Below, in pieces: positions 11,948 to 24,828 of a stretch of 64,000 nt of DNA. Each line of letters starts with the position of its first letter. The stretch's first letter is position 1. Under the pieces are notes generated by a model. That model did not search any database. It had not been told where the DNA came from and was given only the letters and a program-made list of their open reading frames with translations. This DNA is from Pyxicephalus adspersus (taxonomy: Eukaryota > Chordata > Amphibia > Anura > Pyxicephalidae), in assembly GCF_032062135.1 (NCBI RefSeq), contig NC_092869.1, positions 46,854,163 through 46,918,162 of the forward strand. The letters run 5' to 3'. The translations under genes and the position numbers were made by a program.

Positions 11948-12630
11948 TAGTGTTGGTGTTCGAATTCGGGTGTCCTTATATTCGGCCCGAATATGGCTGT
12001 TCGAAATCTGCTGGACCCGACCTGAAAAACACGATATTCAACAGTAAAAATTTGGGGAAAAAATGTAAAATATGTATTAAAAAAAATAAAAATACATTTT
12101 AAAGTAATTTGTTGAATGGTTGTGTTTGTTTAACTATCTTTTTTTTTTTACAGGTTTTCCCACAATGACATTATGATTGCCCCCGCTGTGCGGCCGTGGG
12201 ATTCCTCCTGTCATTGCGGGATCTCCTGGCACTATAAGTGATGAATGGGGACTTGTCCCCATTCATCACCTGTAGAGCCCTGTGTTCTAGGATAGAGTAT
12301 CCAAGAACATATAGTACAGCGGAGTAACAGCTATTGCTGTTGTTGTGCTGTGCTACTACTATGTGCTCTTGGATAGAGTTTCTCTATCCAAGAACACAGG
12401 TCACCACAGGTGATGAATGGGGACACCTATTTCTTGGATGGAGAAACTCTATCCAAGAACACATACAACTAGTAAAGGGCTGCAAGAGCAATCTGATTGA
12501 TTCAAAACCCTGAATTCTCTCACCATTGACTTCAATGGTGTTCAAATTCGGCAATTGGTCACCCGGAGAATTTCTCACTATTCAAACGAATAGCTGTCGA
12601 ATCCGATAGTGAGCTATTCAACCAACACTA
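11948..12630. mobile_element. hAT-like non-autonomous element
   Basis: Its ends are TAGTGTTGG and the reverse complement CCAACACTA. It is flanked by CTCACTAC (11940-11947) and CTCACCAC (12631-12638), an 8-bp duplication with one mismatch, as expected for hAT transposition. Inside are palindromes, for example a near-perfect hairpin GATGAATGGGGAC/GTCCCCATTCATC at about 12239-12268. There is no transposase, so any movement would have needed one supplied in trans. Confidence 0.75.
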
Positions 12631-12638
12631 CTCACCAC

Positions 12639-13084
12639 CTATTCTTCTGCCGAGAGACTTTTATCATCAATCTTAACTGATGGATAATATATGAAGATAT
12701 TACTGCCGCCAGCTGTCACATGTGTAGATTTTGGTTCTTTTTGAACCAGAACTGCCGTGCAAAAGCTTGAGTGGCTGGCAAGATGTTAGCCGAGGGGAAC
12801 GGTGCCAAATCGTGCAATGATGAGGCAAATGTGAATCTACCCTTTGGCCCCTTTCTCGCTTTCTTACTCCAAGGATTGGCATACCGCACCTTGGGATATT
12901 GCATTTGTAGATGTTGCTCTTGTGTTTTTCCACCATGGCTTTTTAAGATCAGCATGTAAAGTAAGGAAGCTGAGACATACCTGACTGCTATAATGCCATC
13001 AATACCCCACCTATAGCCTAAAAGTCCTTGTAAATATTTGGCCATATCAATTTCTATCTCCAATCAAATCCTACCCCTCAGCAC
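12639..13084. other. No gene seen
   Basis: Overlapping short frames lie on both strands (12700-13063). None has a recognisable domain. Confidence 0.4.
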
Positions 13085-13400
13085 AGACTACATAGCCAGG
13101 CATTCTGCATGTACTCAGACGTAGGCTCTGCTAATTGCTATAATGGTGCAGTAATTATGACTCACTACCTGTGCTGAAATTGCATAATGAACAGAATTAA
13201 TGAAATCGAGCAAATGTGTAATTTTATAAGTCATTTATTAATGTGTCCTGCAGGAAAATAAGGCAAAAGAGTCCGGAACTTTTTAGTGCCTTCATGAATA
13301 GAAAGATCATTTAAAAAAAAAAAAGATCTAATTAGTGCTTTTTTTCTGTACCTGTAAATTTAATCAATGCATTTAGCCCCATAAAGGTAGCTAGAATTTA
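13085..13400. promoter_or_regulatory. Candidate conserved non-coding block (texture only)
   Basis: Dense homeodomain-type words (CTAATTGC, AGTAATTATGA, CTAATTAGTGC) lie in repeat-free DNA. Inference only. Confidence 0.25.
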
Positions 13401-13718
13401 TTGCAGGATTCAGGGTTTCATGTTATTACTTAATATATATTATGATATCTCTCTGCCTTATAGAAAACAAATAAATGTGTATGTACACTCAGCAATCTGT
13501 AGCTATTACATCTGGTAAAAGAAAACTTTTAAATTTCCTGGGTGTATATAGAGGGCTCATCCATGAAACATTAACCAAGTGAAAAAAAAAACTTGAAAAT
13601 TAGTTACAAAAAAGTTTTTTTTACAGTCAAAGCAAGGTATAAGCTTATAATTTACTTGGTACATGTCAAAAAGCAAGCAAACAATGTCCACAAGTAAAGG
13701 CAGTATGAGGTCTCATGA
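13401..13718. other. No gene seen
   Basis: AT-rich sequence with no feature recognised. Confidence 0.4.
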
Positions 13719-13763
13719 CCCAACGCGTTTCGTCTGTATAGTTATTTAGTGCTTCTGCAGGGG
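13719..13763 (-). ncRNA. Degraded hammerhead-like motif, copy 3
   Basis: The minus strand has CCC, then CTGCAGA (A6 lost), an enlarged stem II region, GAAAC, GCGTT and GGG. The invariant A6 is changed, so it is expected to be inactive, but the layout and the GAAACGCGTTGGG end match the other copies. Confidence 0.4.
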
Positions 13764-14214
13764 AGTTTTCTAACGATAAGAAACAACATCCAGAAACAAC
13801 AAGGATCAGGAACAGCAAAATTCCTTAAACCTTACTAAAACTTTCTACTTGTGAAAGAGCTCTTTTTAAACCACGTCTGTAAACTCTGCTTATCTTATAA
13901 AATTCGAATAATTAAAATGATTAATTAACACTAGTGTACTCTTTATACGTCCCTACAACTTGGGATCTGTGGACAACTTCGTCATCCATCTACTTCAGAA
14001 TATCGCCAATGTGAATTCCTTTTTGACGTCTTTTACTTAGAAAATCCCCCTGAAGAAGTAAGATTGCGAGCTTTTACCCTACTTTGGCCCCCATGTCTGG
14101 GGATTGGTTTGGGGGGGGGGGGGATTATTGTAGGAATGTAGGACAGACCAAGGGTAAATATCACTTTGCAAGGGATAACTCACATAGCTTAGTGTATATT
14201 GTGATAGCTACCTT
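13764..14214. other. No gene; second degraded hammerhead-like start and a poly-G tract
   Basis: CCCCTGAAGAAGTAAG at about 14047 resembles the motif start, but GAAA is replaced by GAGC. A G run lies at about 14109-14122. Confidence 0.35.
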
Positions 14215-14570
14215 TGAATTGGAAGCCCACAGCATGCTGTAGGTATCCCAGGGGGACTCAGGCTGCTCCTTCCGTGCATGCTTGCTCTTGGGCATGTGCA
14301 GAAGGGGCTTTGTCCTGCAATGTAAGAATGTGCATATGCATTTTTTAAGGTATTTCTTCTTTAACATTACAGAAGGAAACATCACCCGATCTTGTGCCTG
14401 CACATTGCAATATTAAGTGACATAGGCAGAAGCCAAAAGATGAAGAAAGTCCGGCAGTTCCTCCACACCAAGAATCCAGGATGGGGCAGGACCAAATGGA
14501 AGCCAATTGTGGAGGTATTGAGGGTTCTGCGGAGGTGAATTGTAATTTTTTTATTTTAATGAAAGTTTTG
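14215..14570. repeat. Possible interspersed repeat shared with 11330-11760
   Basis: It shares GTAGGTATCCCAGGGGG and GC-rich flanks with the 11.5-kb region. The family is not recognised. Confidence 0.35.
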
Positions 14571-15269
14571 CTTTAACTATCTATCATCCATCTCCAGTGC
14601 CAAGAAAATGTTTCATTTCCTAATCCTTTAAGCTTTTCTACTTCCAGCTATTTCACAGTACAGAGCATGGCTCCGTGGGTTTATCTTATTTTTTGTTTTA
14701 GTTCTTCTTTTTTTGTTCACTGGAATATACAAAAAAAAAACAAAAAAATCAGCCACTGGCAGCAAATAAAAGACAAACGTGTGAGAAATATTTCAGCCAG
14801 ATATTTTTATTTATTGTTAAATGAGTTATGCATTTTACAGCACAGAGGGAGGCCGCAGTCAGATTCTATGTGTATCATTGACTGTATTTCTCATCTCTGG
14901 TAATCCTGGGACAAAGAAAAAAAAACGCTTCGGCATAAATCCATCCAACCCGGCTTGCTGAAAGTAGCTTGTGATTATATTTGGAGTCTGTGTATGATGG
15001 ATTGTCATGCCCATTGTAAAATATGGCTTTTTAGAATCATTTGTTTTATAGGTGAAAAATATTGTTTCATCCATATTTATTGTGCAGGAATTAGAAAAAG
15101 CTTATGTATAAATATTTATGTATGTGCATTCATTATATGATATATACATTTGTTTATTATAAATATTTATAACCTTTGTATATATTTATAATTATTTAAT
15201 AACGTTTTCATGCATTATGTTTATAAATATTTTGGGACATTTTTGTTCTATATCCAAGCACACCAAACA
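14571..15269. other. No gene seen
   Basis: AT-rich sequence with several homopolymer runs. No supported feature. Confidence 0.4.
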
Positions 15270-15545
15270 ATGGGGTCGATTTACCAAAGGGGTTCAGGCT
15301 GTTGACTTGGTAAAGTGAATTTTTCACTTAGCTTAGTGAGAGGTCAAGCTCTGATGACTTTATCCTTACAATCATTATGTTTTATTATTATGTAATAAAA
15401 ATTATGTTTTTTGTATCATCTTGCTTGTGATTGGCTAGTCATTGCAAAATGAATTCCCATCAATTTTACTAATAAGGATGGTGAAATATCCGTTGCAAGG
15501 GAATTCACTTTGCTAAATGTACAACCTAATTGAAAAGCAACCCCA
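15270..15545. repeat. Possible miniature inverted-repeat element
   Basis: GGTCGATTTACCAAAG with a TTGGTAAAGTGAA word on the left and GAATTCACTTTGCTAAATG on the right are imperfect complements. The target duplication is not clear, and no second copy was found here. Confidence 0.3.
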
Positions 15546-16912
15546 ATATTTCTGTGTTTCCAAAAGAATACATTTTTTTTTGTTGTAACTATATAGAAAA
15601 ATAATAAAAAAAAACAATTTTTAAAAAAAAATCTAATCAAAATGAACAGAAAAGATTTTATATTATTGCATAGTATCTCTATTTTACTTAAGCCTAAATA
15701 ATCTTTCAGTCAACTAAATACATTCCATAATCCCTTGCTAAGAAAAATCTAATGTCCTTCAATCAGTGGGGAGCTCAGGCTTTGCAGATTTGAGAATTAC
15801 AGTTTAAGAAGTGTTTGGGGCCTTTTCAGAGGGAGGATTGTGTCCCCATTGAGAAAAATGGTCCCATTACTTTGCTGGTAGGAGACAGGCTTTTGTTTTG
15901 AGGCAGTGGCTGCTTTTTTACAATGTAATGTAAGACTTTATACATCTTATGCTTTGAGATACCTAAATCTATTTTTAGCTAAGTTAAACTGAACATTCCA
16001 TTGGGCCTGCGCAAGTTTCAAACATGGATTCAGCCATGAATTATATGTAATCATAGAAATAGAACTAAATCTGTAATCATGGAAATAATTATAACTTGTT
16101 TGTTAATTTGTTCTATAAGAACATAAAGTGTTTTAGGTATTTTGTATAAATAAATCATGTTTTTATGTCTATTTGAGAATTGCTTATTTATTGTCTTTAA
16201 AGTCCCACTTTTGGTTTTTGTCATTATGGTTTCAGCCCGGCTAGAGACATGGTGGTTGGGGTCTTGTTACCCTTAGCTATTCTATCCATATAAACAAGGA
16301 CGTCTACATTTCTGAAGATTTATTTTTTTGGGAAAAGGAGAGCGATACAATTTCTTTTACTTTTTTCCCAGTCAAATTTTTATAGACAAAGACTTAGGCC
16401 TTGAGAATGAATGGTAAAACCTCTTTAACATTACAACCATAAGCCCATAAGTTTTCTTGCTGCTGGCCAATACAATCACATGGTCACTACTAACACCAAA
16501 CTACTCGGAATATCCCCACATTGGGGATGCCACCCTAGCAGGCAATTATTTCTTGTAATTCATCCTTCTTGCACCCTGGGGAAACCTGTGACACAAAACC
16601 CCATGTTATATCATGACCAAGGCATCTTTGATTGCCATTCCTAGGAGCCATATAGTAAAATGCATCAGATTCTGAGACAATTCGCTGTTAACAAGCAATT
16701 GATGCACTATGGATTATATTTTGCTTGACAATCCTTCTTGAATGCATTCATTGATCTTTGTCTGGTTGATTTGTATTGAGTTTGTAATCACTTTTTTTTT
16801 TTTTTTAGTTAAGTAAGCCACTATGGGGGGTTTTTGCAACTCATTTTTTTGTTTTACATATTAAACCAGGAGTTGGTATAGACCTATTTAATGCTTATCC
16901 AGCAAGGTATCC
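15546..16912. other. No gene seen
   Basis: AT-rich sequence without recognisable repeats or frames. A poly-T run lies near 16791-16806. Confidence 0.4.
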
Positions 16913-17254
16913 CTTATTATTATTACACAGTGTTTATATAGCGCAATCATAATACACAGCGCTGTACAAAGTCCATGGTCATGACACTAACTGTCCCTCA
17001 AAGGGGTTTACAATCTAATCTCCCTACCATAGTCATATTTCATTCATGTAGTCTAAGGCCAATTTTTTGGGGGGAGCCAATTAACCTAACTGCATGTTTT
17101 TAGAATGTGGGAGGCAACCGGAGTACCCGGAGGAAACCCACACAAACACGGGGAGAACCTGCAAACTCCATGCAGATAGTGGCCTGGCTGAGATTCCCAC
17201 CTGGGACCCAGCGCTGCAAAGGCCGGAGTGCCAACCACTGAACCACCGTGCTGC
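16913..17254 (+). repeat. TATATAGCGC-type interspersed repeat, longest copy
   Basis: In order: a TTA-rich start, TTTATATAGCGCAATCAT, CAGCGCTGTACAAAG, TTTACAATCTAATC, CCAATT, CCGGAGGAAACCCACACAAA, CACGGGGAGAACCTGCAAAC and AACCACTGAACCACCGTGCTG. This block order is a very widespread vertebrate repeat in fish and frogs. The minus-strand frame inside it is not a gene. Confidence 0.7.
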
Positions 17255-17439
17255 TTATTACTGTACATAATTACAACAAGTCTAATTGAATGTAACCATC
17301 TACTGCTAGCTATGCATTGACCTTGATGAGGATCTTAACAAGGTCAGTATCAGCTTAAAGGTATCACATCCTAATTTCATACTGCCTTCTCTTTCTCTTT
17401 TCCCAACTTTCTTAGCTGCCCTCCATTGGTTTAGCATTC
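17255..17439. other. No gene seen
   Basis: Short unique spacer. Confidence 0.4.
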
Positions 17440-17960
17440 TCTCAAGGGGTTACAGATACATTATGCAGGTAATTATATTTCTTTTATTTGAAGAGTTTCT
17501 TAGTAACCCGGCAGAATAACATGATGGGAGCATAAACTTAAGGGTTTCTTACTGTTTTACAAATCAGCAGTATAACTAACACTATCATGGCCGATAGGAT
17601 TTGCAAGTATTTTGCAAGCCTTGTAGCTTGCTGATAGGCAGGGGCTAATGAAATCGGAATGTCTTCCTTTGACCCTGTGTTTCTCTAACAAGCTGCATTT
17701 AGCCATGTTAACTCCCGGAGTTGAGCTTGAACAATAATCCTCTTAGCAGCTTACGGTCTCTCCTTTGAACCTCAGCCGGATAATGAATATCATCGATGTG
17801 TCATACTCCACAAATACATATTTCATATTCTTAATGCCTTCAGCTAAAAGAAAGCTATTTGATGGATAATCTTCTTTTTATCAGTTGTGCAGAATATCTG
17901 TTTATGCTTTAATAAACCTGTTTAGGATTTTATTCTTGTGCAACGGAGAGCCAAAACTGT
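17440..17960. promoter_or_regulatory. Candidate conserved non-coding block (texture only)
   Basis: Repeat-free sequence with words such as GGATAATC, ATCAGTTGTGCAG and CATCGATG, and retained CpG. Inference only. Confidence 0.22.
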
Positions 17961-19806
17961 TTCACTGTTATGAGAAAACATCAAAAAAAATAATCTTATA
18001 AAACTTTCCATAATTATGCAGTTGAACAATAACTTATTCATCAATTATTGCAGAAAGAAAGTATTCTGCTCATATAGCCTGGATCCCAGTACAAAAGACT
18101 AAATATATCTAAAATATACCATATTTAATACATTTTAGTTTATTAGTAGCTCTGGAGTTGAAATTATGGAGAACATACCCAAAATGGCAGCAAAGAACAA
18201 AGGACTATTCTCAGGTATTACATGTGATCACCCTGTGGCCCTTCTTTTCAACACTGCCATCAATACTTCTTCTATACTGGCTTGCCAAACGTTGTCTCCA
18301 TTGGAAACTTTCCTGGTGAAGGCCCTTAAAGAATGGTGATTGAATAATTTGATGGGGGATATTCATGAAGCAACCAAGTGGATGAAGCACAGATCTCCAA
18401 AAAAGTGATAGTAAGTAGATCTATGCAAGGAAGGGTAAAACTCCAGCCCTGTTGGGCCTATGACGTTCTTGCATTTACCGTAGGGCAGGTTGATTGCAGG
18501 AATTTCCATTTCTTTATCTTAAAACATGTCCTAATTGATAATGGGTTAATATATAATTATATAATATGGATTATTATATTGTTATATAATATGGATTATT
18601 TTCAGCACCAGGATCTCTTAGTTCTTATAGTTAGTGGTGTGATCCCATATTTCTTTGGTTGTGGGTTTATAATTTATTTTTTAATAGATAAATAGTAAAC
18701 TATCTTACTGTAAACCACCCTTAACTTAAATCCTGCCTTTTTCATTATTGTCTACATTGGTAATGACAGTGGAGAAGAGAACTCCCCTGTCACAACTAAT
18801 AGATCTGCCTCCTACGGGTCTTTCCTTTTTCCTGGGACTTCCCAAAATCATTATCTGGGAGCTGTGATATCAGGGGGAAATAAATGCCTATATTTCTATT
18901 GTTCCCTTGATCTTCCAAAAATAATTCTTTGTCAGTTGTTACATCGGATGAAATCAATGCTGATATGTCTGCTAACTGCATTAACATTAAATTAAAATAA
19001 AATGATTATTAGAGTTTAATTGAGAATGGGGAACACTGAGTAAAAAAACCTTCATTCTACTGCTTAGGCACAATTACCATTTCTAGAATATTTCATTTAA
19101 AATAGCAAGTCTTAACTTTAGACTTCAGATCCACTTAAAAAAAAGCTGCGAAATCGCCCTAAGAAGATGATTTAACACGTAATATAGCAGCATAGCTTTA
19201 ATTCTGACTCACAAATTACCTCTCATTCACCGCTGAAATGCAAATGAGTGAAATGCAAGAAAACTGAATACCGTGGAACGAATGTTTTACTCCACTGAAA
19301 AAATGTTTGGCTGTAAATTGAAAAACGGAACGTACTTGTGTATTTGGTGGAGCTGCTTTATAATAAACCCATCCCCAATAACATGGAAAATGTTCCAATA
19401 TATAATACAATCCAATATATAATACACATGTTGGAGACATATGGGTTCAAATATATAAACAGCATGTTGCTATGAAGTATTTTGTTATGCAAGTAGTGTA
19501 AATATCTGAATGTGAGCTGACATTAGCACTTTGAACAGAGCTTCAAATAGCTAGGAAGAAGCAGCACAATGAGCAATTCAGTTAATAAGTAACAAGAACC
19601 TCACTGAAAGGTGGAGAAAACTGGAGATGAGCTCATTAGTCTGCAGCTTCTGCTTTACTATCCAGTCAAGGCTGTAGGTAATCCCAGGGCACACTGTATT
19701 CAAAGGCGATGGCAACTTGAAATCTAAAAACATCTTATGGCTAGAGAAGTACTGTGGGGAACAGCTCTTGATAAAAGACAACTAAACAAAATCTGGATTT
19801 TTGTAC
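17961..19806. other. No gene seen
   Basis: AT-rich sequence. A direct ATATAATATGGATTATT duplication lies near 18560-18600, and an ATGCAAAT word near 19240. The 105-codon frame at 18378-18695 is not recognisable. Confidence 0.35.
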
Positions 19807-20328
19807 CATATATACCCAAATAAAAACCTAAATGTTTGTTTTTTTTTTACCTAAAAATGCTATTTGAAAAAGAATCTTGGTTTATACTCATCACTCATCA
19901 CTAGATGGCAGTGTGTCATCATGTAAAGTGTACAACAAACTCTTGCAATCTGAGGTCGACTTTGCTACATACTTTTCATGAAAACACAGCACCATCTAAA
20001 AGTGGCCAACAAACATCATTTACAAGCAAGTAAACCATAATAACCAACTCAAAAAAAAAAAAATACCGTAACCTGTAAAAGGGTGGGAATAGGTAAAAAA
20101 GAATGAAGCCATGTATTTTCAATTGTTTCTATTTTCTAATGAATGATTTAAAATACACAATAGATGTATATATTTAATTTATTTAGTTGGCATTGCTAAT
20201 GATTACTGTTTTGAATGTTAGCAGTAATTGCAGAATTTTGTGTCTGTTTATATTCCAGTCAAAGCATTTTCCTGTTTTTAAAAGTATGTACCTTGATTTA
20301 AATTGGTTTATATTTGAGTACATACATT
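19807..20328. mobile_element. Miniature element with TATATACTC-type ends, copy 1
   Basis: The left end TATATACCCAAATAAAAACC and the right end (reverse complement GTACTCAAATATAAACC) form inverted repeats. Inside, TAGATGGCAGTGTGTCATCA and GCACCATCTAAAAGTGG are also inverted, around the ACAACAAACTC core. Related copies lie at 21330, 26190 and 28700. It is non-coding. Confidence 0.6.
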
Positions 20329-21329
20329 AATCTTTAATTATTTTTTGTTTTCCTATTTTTAATTACAGTTTTGTAACAACATTAATAATAATAGGAAAAA
20401 TAAACATTTATTTGGAAACATATATGCGTAACAAAACAATAAATACAAAATAGAGAAACCATCCATGTGTTTCTTGTCTGAAGTAGCAGATGTGATTTGA
20501 ATATTTCTGTCCGTACAAAAACATATTTCTTCAAAGGAAAGGAAAATGGTAAAGTCAATTTTTTGATACTTTTGCCAGTGGTACAAAACAATTTAAATGA
20601 ATCTTTCTGTGCTACTTTGTAACTTTACCCAAAGCGTGAAACTTTTTCCGCACAAGTTTTACTGCCAGAACGTTGTCTATCACTGAGAATGTATTGGCAC
20701 TCAGGCCCGCTCTTCACGCCAAACGTTTGTCTTAAGACTCTGTGATGTTTTATGCTATCAGTGGAGACCAACCTCCCACACTGAGCTTTTTCTGCTCTAA
20801 TCAGCACTTCTTGACTTATTACCAATTCAATTTTCAATGAATAATTAAAACACACCTGGTATTCAGAATATCAGTAGGAAGATGCCTTTTTTACTTTAAA
20901 TTTAAGCCAAAATAAAATAATTGCTTTAGACACATTTTTCATTTCAGACACAAGCTGTAAAGTAATCACATTTGTGCTGGAGTTGGTGGCATCCGTCCAC
21001 TGAGATGATTCGACTGCTCTGAAGTTAACACATTCATGAGTTTTTTTAAACACATATATTAAAGTAGAAATATATTTTAAAGGTTAAAAAGTGCAAGCAG
21101 ACAAGAAGAAAAGAGATATACCTTCTGCAATGAAACAAACTTACTTCCTGTTTTCCTGTTCCTGCATGCATTACAGGAATTCCAGGTTATTCTAAAACTT
21201 CTAACATGCAGGTAAATGTATTTTATTGAAAAAGAGACATTACCAGTCCCTTGTGCAATAAAAAAACTGCCTGCTCAGATTTATTTTTTTATTTTATTTT
21301 TCTTTGTCTAAAAGATTTTTTTTACTTGT
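20329..21329. other. No gene seen
   Basis: AT-rich sequence. Overlapping minus-strand frames at 20359-20855 have no recognisable domain. Confidence 0.4.
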
Positions 21330-21715
21330 CTGAAATCCCAGTTTATAGGCGGATGACTAGATGACACTGTGTCTTTATGTATGTTGTACAACAAACTCCA
21401 GCAATCTGAGGCAGTTTGTTACGCACTTTACATGATGAAACAGCACCATCTACAGGTGGACAAAAAAATGCACAAAAGATCATTTATGAGCAAGTGACCC
21501 ATCTAAAACAGGAAAACAGACAGAAGCCATGTCATTTTCATTTTTTTTTTATTACATTATTTCATACACAACTTGTGTGTATTTATTCACTTTATTTATT
21601 CGCATTACTATTGAGTTGAATGTTAGCAGAGATGGCCACATTTTCCACCTTCAGTTTATACTCAAGTAAAAGCATTTTATGGTAAAATATGTAGCTCGGT
21701 TTATATTTGGATTGG
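21330..21715. mobile_element. Miniature element with TATATACTC-type ends, copy 2 (left end lost)
   Basis: It shares ACTAGATGACACTGTGTC, GTTGTACAACAAACTCCAGC and GCACCATCTACAGGTGG with the copy at 19807, and ends with CGGTTTATATTTGG. Confidence 0.55.
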
Positions 21716-22812
21716 TTTTCCTATAAATGTCTAAAATCTAAATATTGAGTATTTTATAAATGTTACAATACCTTTAAGCTGTGTGTTAAAGCCATGTCTA
21801 TGGTACTTTGCTCTAACTGTAATAAAAAAATCAATTTTCCAAATTAATTTTGTTTACCTTTTTATTTAACCTGTTTCACATACAGAATGTCAATGTCTTT
21901 TTTTGCAGGATTTTCACGCACATGTAACTCATTATATTTTAAATAGAGAAAAGCTTTCCTGAACGCAGTAACCTGGTTTATTTGCCAGTTTTGTAACTGC
22001 ACCACCAATTTCATTATGCAATTAGATTTTGTTTATGATTGCTTTTTTATTTCTCCGCTTAAAAAAATATTAAGCTTTTATAACAACAACATTGAAGAAA
22101 AAGGTCACCCTCAACTGCAATAAATATACAAATGGGGAGTCTTTTTAATTCATGAAAAGGCTCCAAATGGAAATAGAGATTTAGCCAACTTATGTTTGCA
22201 TTAATTCTAGATAATAAGGATTACTTGTTTGGTTCAATATATATATATATATATATATTTAAAAAAAAAACTAAATTAAAAACAAGGTTTTGTTTGCACA
22301 TGATTTAATGACTGAAGTTAGCAAAGCTTCGCCTCTTTCACTAAGCCAAGTCCATGTTTACAAAGTAATCCTTTAGGTAATTGTCATCATAGCATTGTGA
22401 ATGTAAAAATTCTGTGAATCTTGGGAGAAAACTTTGGAGTCCATTTAAAATGTTTTTGACATTTTTTTGGCTGAGATTTGAATGTTTTTTTTAACTGGAT
22501 GCACAGAATAGAGATAGCATTTCATTTATAGGGCCTGATTTTTTTTTTATTATAAAAGTTTATATTATAAAAATAAATATACCCAATCAATATACAAAAT
22601 AGAAAAACACACACACAATATTTTGTATACCCTTGCAAAACAGCCTTACCACACAATTTTCAATGCTTTCGTCCCTTTCCCCTCCTCCCTCCCCAAAATA
22701 CGTACATAGTGCAAATATAAGTGAGAAAAAAGTCTAACATTTAAGGGAAGAACTATAAATATTTTATATCTTTTTATATATAGATGTAGTGTACATTTAT
22801 CCAATTCCAGTA
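21716..22812. other. No gene seen; (TA)n at 22238-22257
   Basis: AT-rich sequence. A short TA dinucleotide tract is followed by poly-A, and a CA-rich tract lies near 22609. Confidence 0.45.
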
Positions 22813-23036
22813 CAAAGATTTATTAAAGCTCTCCAAGGCTCAAGAGGATACAATTTAATCAATGAAGCTGGGTGATCCAGAAAACCTGGAATGCATCTAG
22901 TCCAGGATTTAAAACCTTTGTTAACAAGTAGCAAAGACTTTTAAGAAATCCATTTCAAGTTTGCTGGATCACCCAGCTTCACTGTGGAAAGTGTATCCTC
23001 TCCAGCTTTGGAGAGCTTTAATAAATCAGGCCCAAT
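22813..23036. repeat. Palindromic miniature element, copy 4
   Basis: Left arm GATTTATTAAAGCTCTCC, right arm GGAGAGCTTTAATAAATC, with GGGTGATCC/GGATCACCC inside. One of the better preserved copies. The first few bases are lost. Confidence 0.85.
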
Positions 23037-24330
23037 GAATGCAGTATTTTCTGTCTAGATCTTTTAGATGTTATATTTATTATAATATTTTTTTTTTAGT
23101 TTACCCTCGGTAATTAGGAAAAGAGAAAATTCTGTTTGAATATTGATTATTCCTCAAGTTTCTGTGTTTAGATTTGCCCTTGGATCGAGCAGTTCCAAAT
23201 AGCTCTGGCTAAATGGCACTTTTCCAGCTGCTCGGTTTATTGCACCACAGAACTTGTTCCCAAAAAACTAGCGTCTGCACATGGGGGCTGCCACTGGAAC
23301 AAGCTACATGTAACACCCCCCAAAGCATTGGTTCCCTGGCAGGAGGAAGTAGTACCTGCACCACAACCTCATTTCCAGTGTAACCATAGCCATATTGGTG
23401 GCAAAATTAGTCTTAGTTTTAATATGCATTAATAAGAGAATACTGAATGGGGAATTGAACACATCCAAATGAAAAAATAGTTGAATTGATGGGAGAATAA
23501 CTTTAAACTGACCCAACCAGTAAATAATATTTAAAAAAATTAAAACTAAATTTTATTGACATTCTTGAACTAAAATATATTAATATTGACATTCTATTAA
23601 CCAACCAATTATCCCCCAATGACCCAATAATTCTCTGAATATGGTTGAAGACACCAGGAGTAAAAACAAAAAGTTGATTTAGGACCCATTTTTTATTTAG
23701 AGGGTTTTTGTTATATAAAAAAATTTACTCCAATTCAATATAGTTTAGGGAATATCAATGGTAGGAACATAAGCTCTTACCTAAACACGGAGAGTCTAGC
23801 ACAGCTGAACCAAGGTCATACTGTGTTACAGTAACTCGTTCCCAATCCCAAACCTTGTGTTTGACAGTTTCATTACTTGGCGAGCCTGCACCTATTTCGA
23901 TACTTTATTAGATCTACTATCACAAAGACATTACCTTCTAGGCAATCCATTCTTTTAGGCCATTAGGATGCCATTACATTACTGCTGGACAATTCAATAA
24001 AAAGAGGGTGTCAACCAAAAGGTTCCTATAATTTATATTAAATGGACAACAGAGCAAGGATGTTATTTGGAAACCATGACATTGTGGCAAAATTCTTTTA
24101 ATTATCGCCGTATATCTCATTGTCTTTTCTTTCTGTGAGGATGATATAGGTTTGTAGGGGTTAATACCTAATTAAGTAATATATAGTAGCCTCAGATAAC
24201 TGTGCAAACCCTATTAAGGTTTCCATTTGGCACTTTACTCTTTGAAGGAGACTTTTTGTTTGCTTTTCAGACTTTGCTTTAGAACCTAAGCGTCTCCAAA
24301 TTCTCTCCGTTATTAGGAAGAAAAGAAGCC
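23037..24330. other. No gene seen
   Basis: AT-rich sequence. The 70-codon minus-strand frame at 23304-23516 has no known domain. Confidence 0.4.
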
Positions 24331-24658
24331 TTAACCTAAGTACACACGTCAGATTTTTATCGCCCGATAATCGGCATCGGCCAATTATCGGGTGAAAATC
24401 TGCAGTCGGTGTCGTCCATCGTCCGGACGACCGACCTGCCGGATCCACGGACGATGGACGACAGCCGATCCTAATGAAAGGGAAGGGGAGAGCGAGCAGC
24501 AGGGTGTCGCTCCGTCGCTCTCCCCCTCCCCTCTCCATAGAGCATGAACGGTGCTGTATGTACAGCACCGTTCATGCATCGTGCAGTCCCTTGTCGTTGG
24601 AAAGGATCGTGAAAGATCCTTTCCAACGACAAAAATTGCAAGTGTGTACGCAGCTTAA
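24331..24658. mobile_element. Hairpin-rich GC miniature element, copy 1
   Basis: The ends GTACACACGTC and GTGTGTACGCAGC are inverted, and TTAA touches both sides. Inside are four separate stems: CCCGATAAT/ATTATCGGG; TCGTCCATCGTCCG with its complement; a 17-bp perfect palindrome with a 2-base loop at 24542-24577; and a 14-bp stem at 24595-24628. It is the same family as 54851-55402. The several frames here are shadows of the palindromes. Confidence 0.65.
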
Positions 24659-24826
24659 GTCGAAGAATAATCAAAAAATATCAATTTAATAAAATATCCA
24701 GATGTTTCATAGAAAACTTCAAAAAAAAATGTAATAAAGTATTAGTGTATCCTTTAAAGCATTTTTCACTGTACTGCACCTAAAGAGCAGTGGCAGATGT
24801 GATCTACCATATCTACTATCCACTGG
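24659..24826. other. Short spacer
   Basis: AT-rich sequence with no feature seen. Confidence 0.5.
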
Positions 24827-24828
24827 TA

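Noticed and set aside
14047..14075. Functional hammerhead motif
   Set aside because: The start CCTGAAGAAG is present, but GAAA is replaced by GAGC and stem III is absent.
24161..24689. Several overlapping frames of 64-135 codons on both strands
   Set aside because: They coincide with the palindromes of the hairpin-rich element, which keep stops out on both strands.
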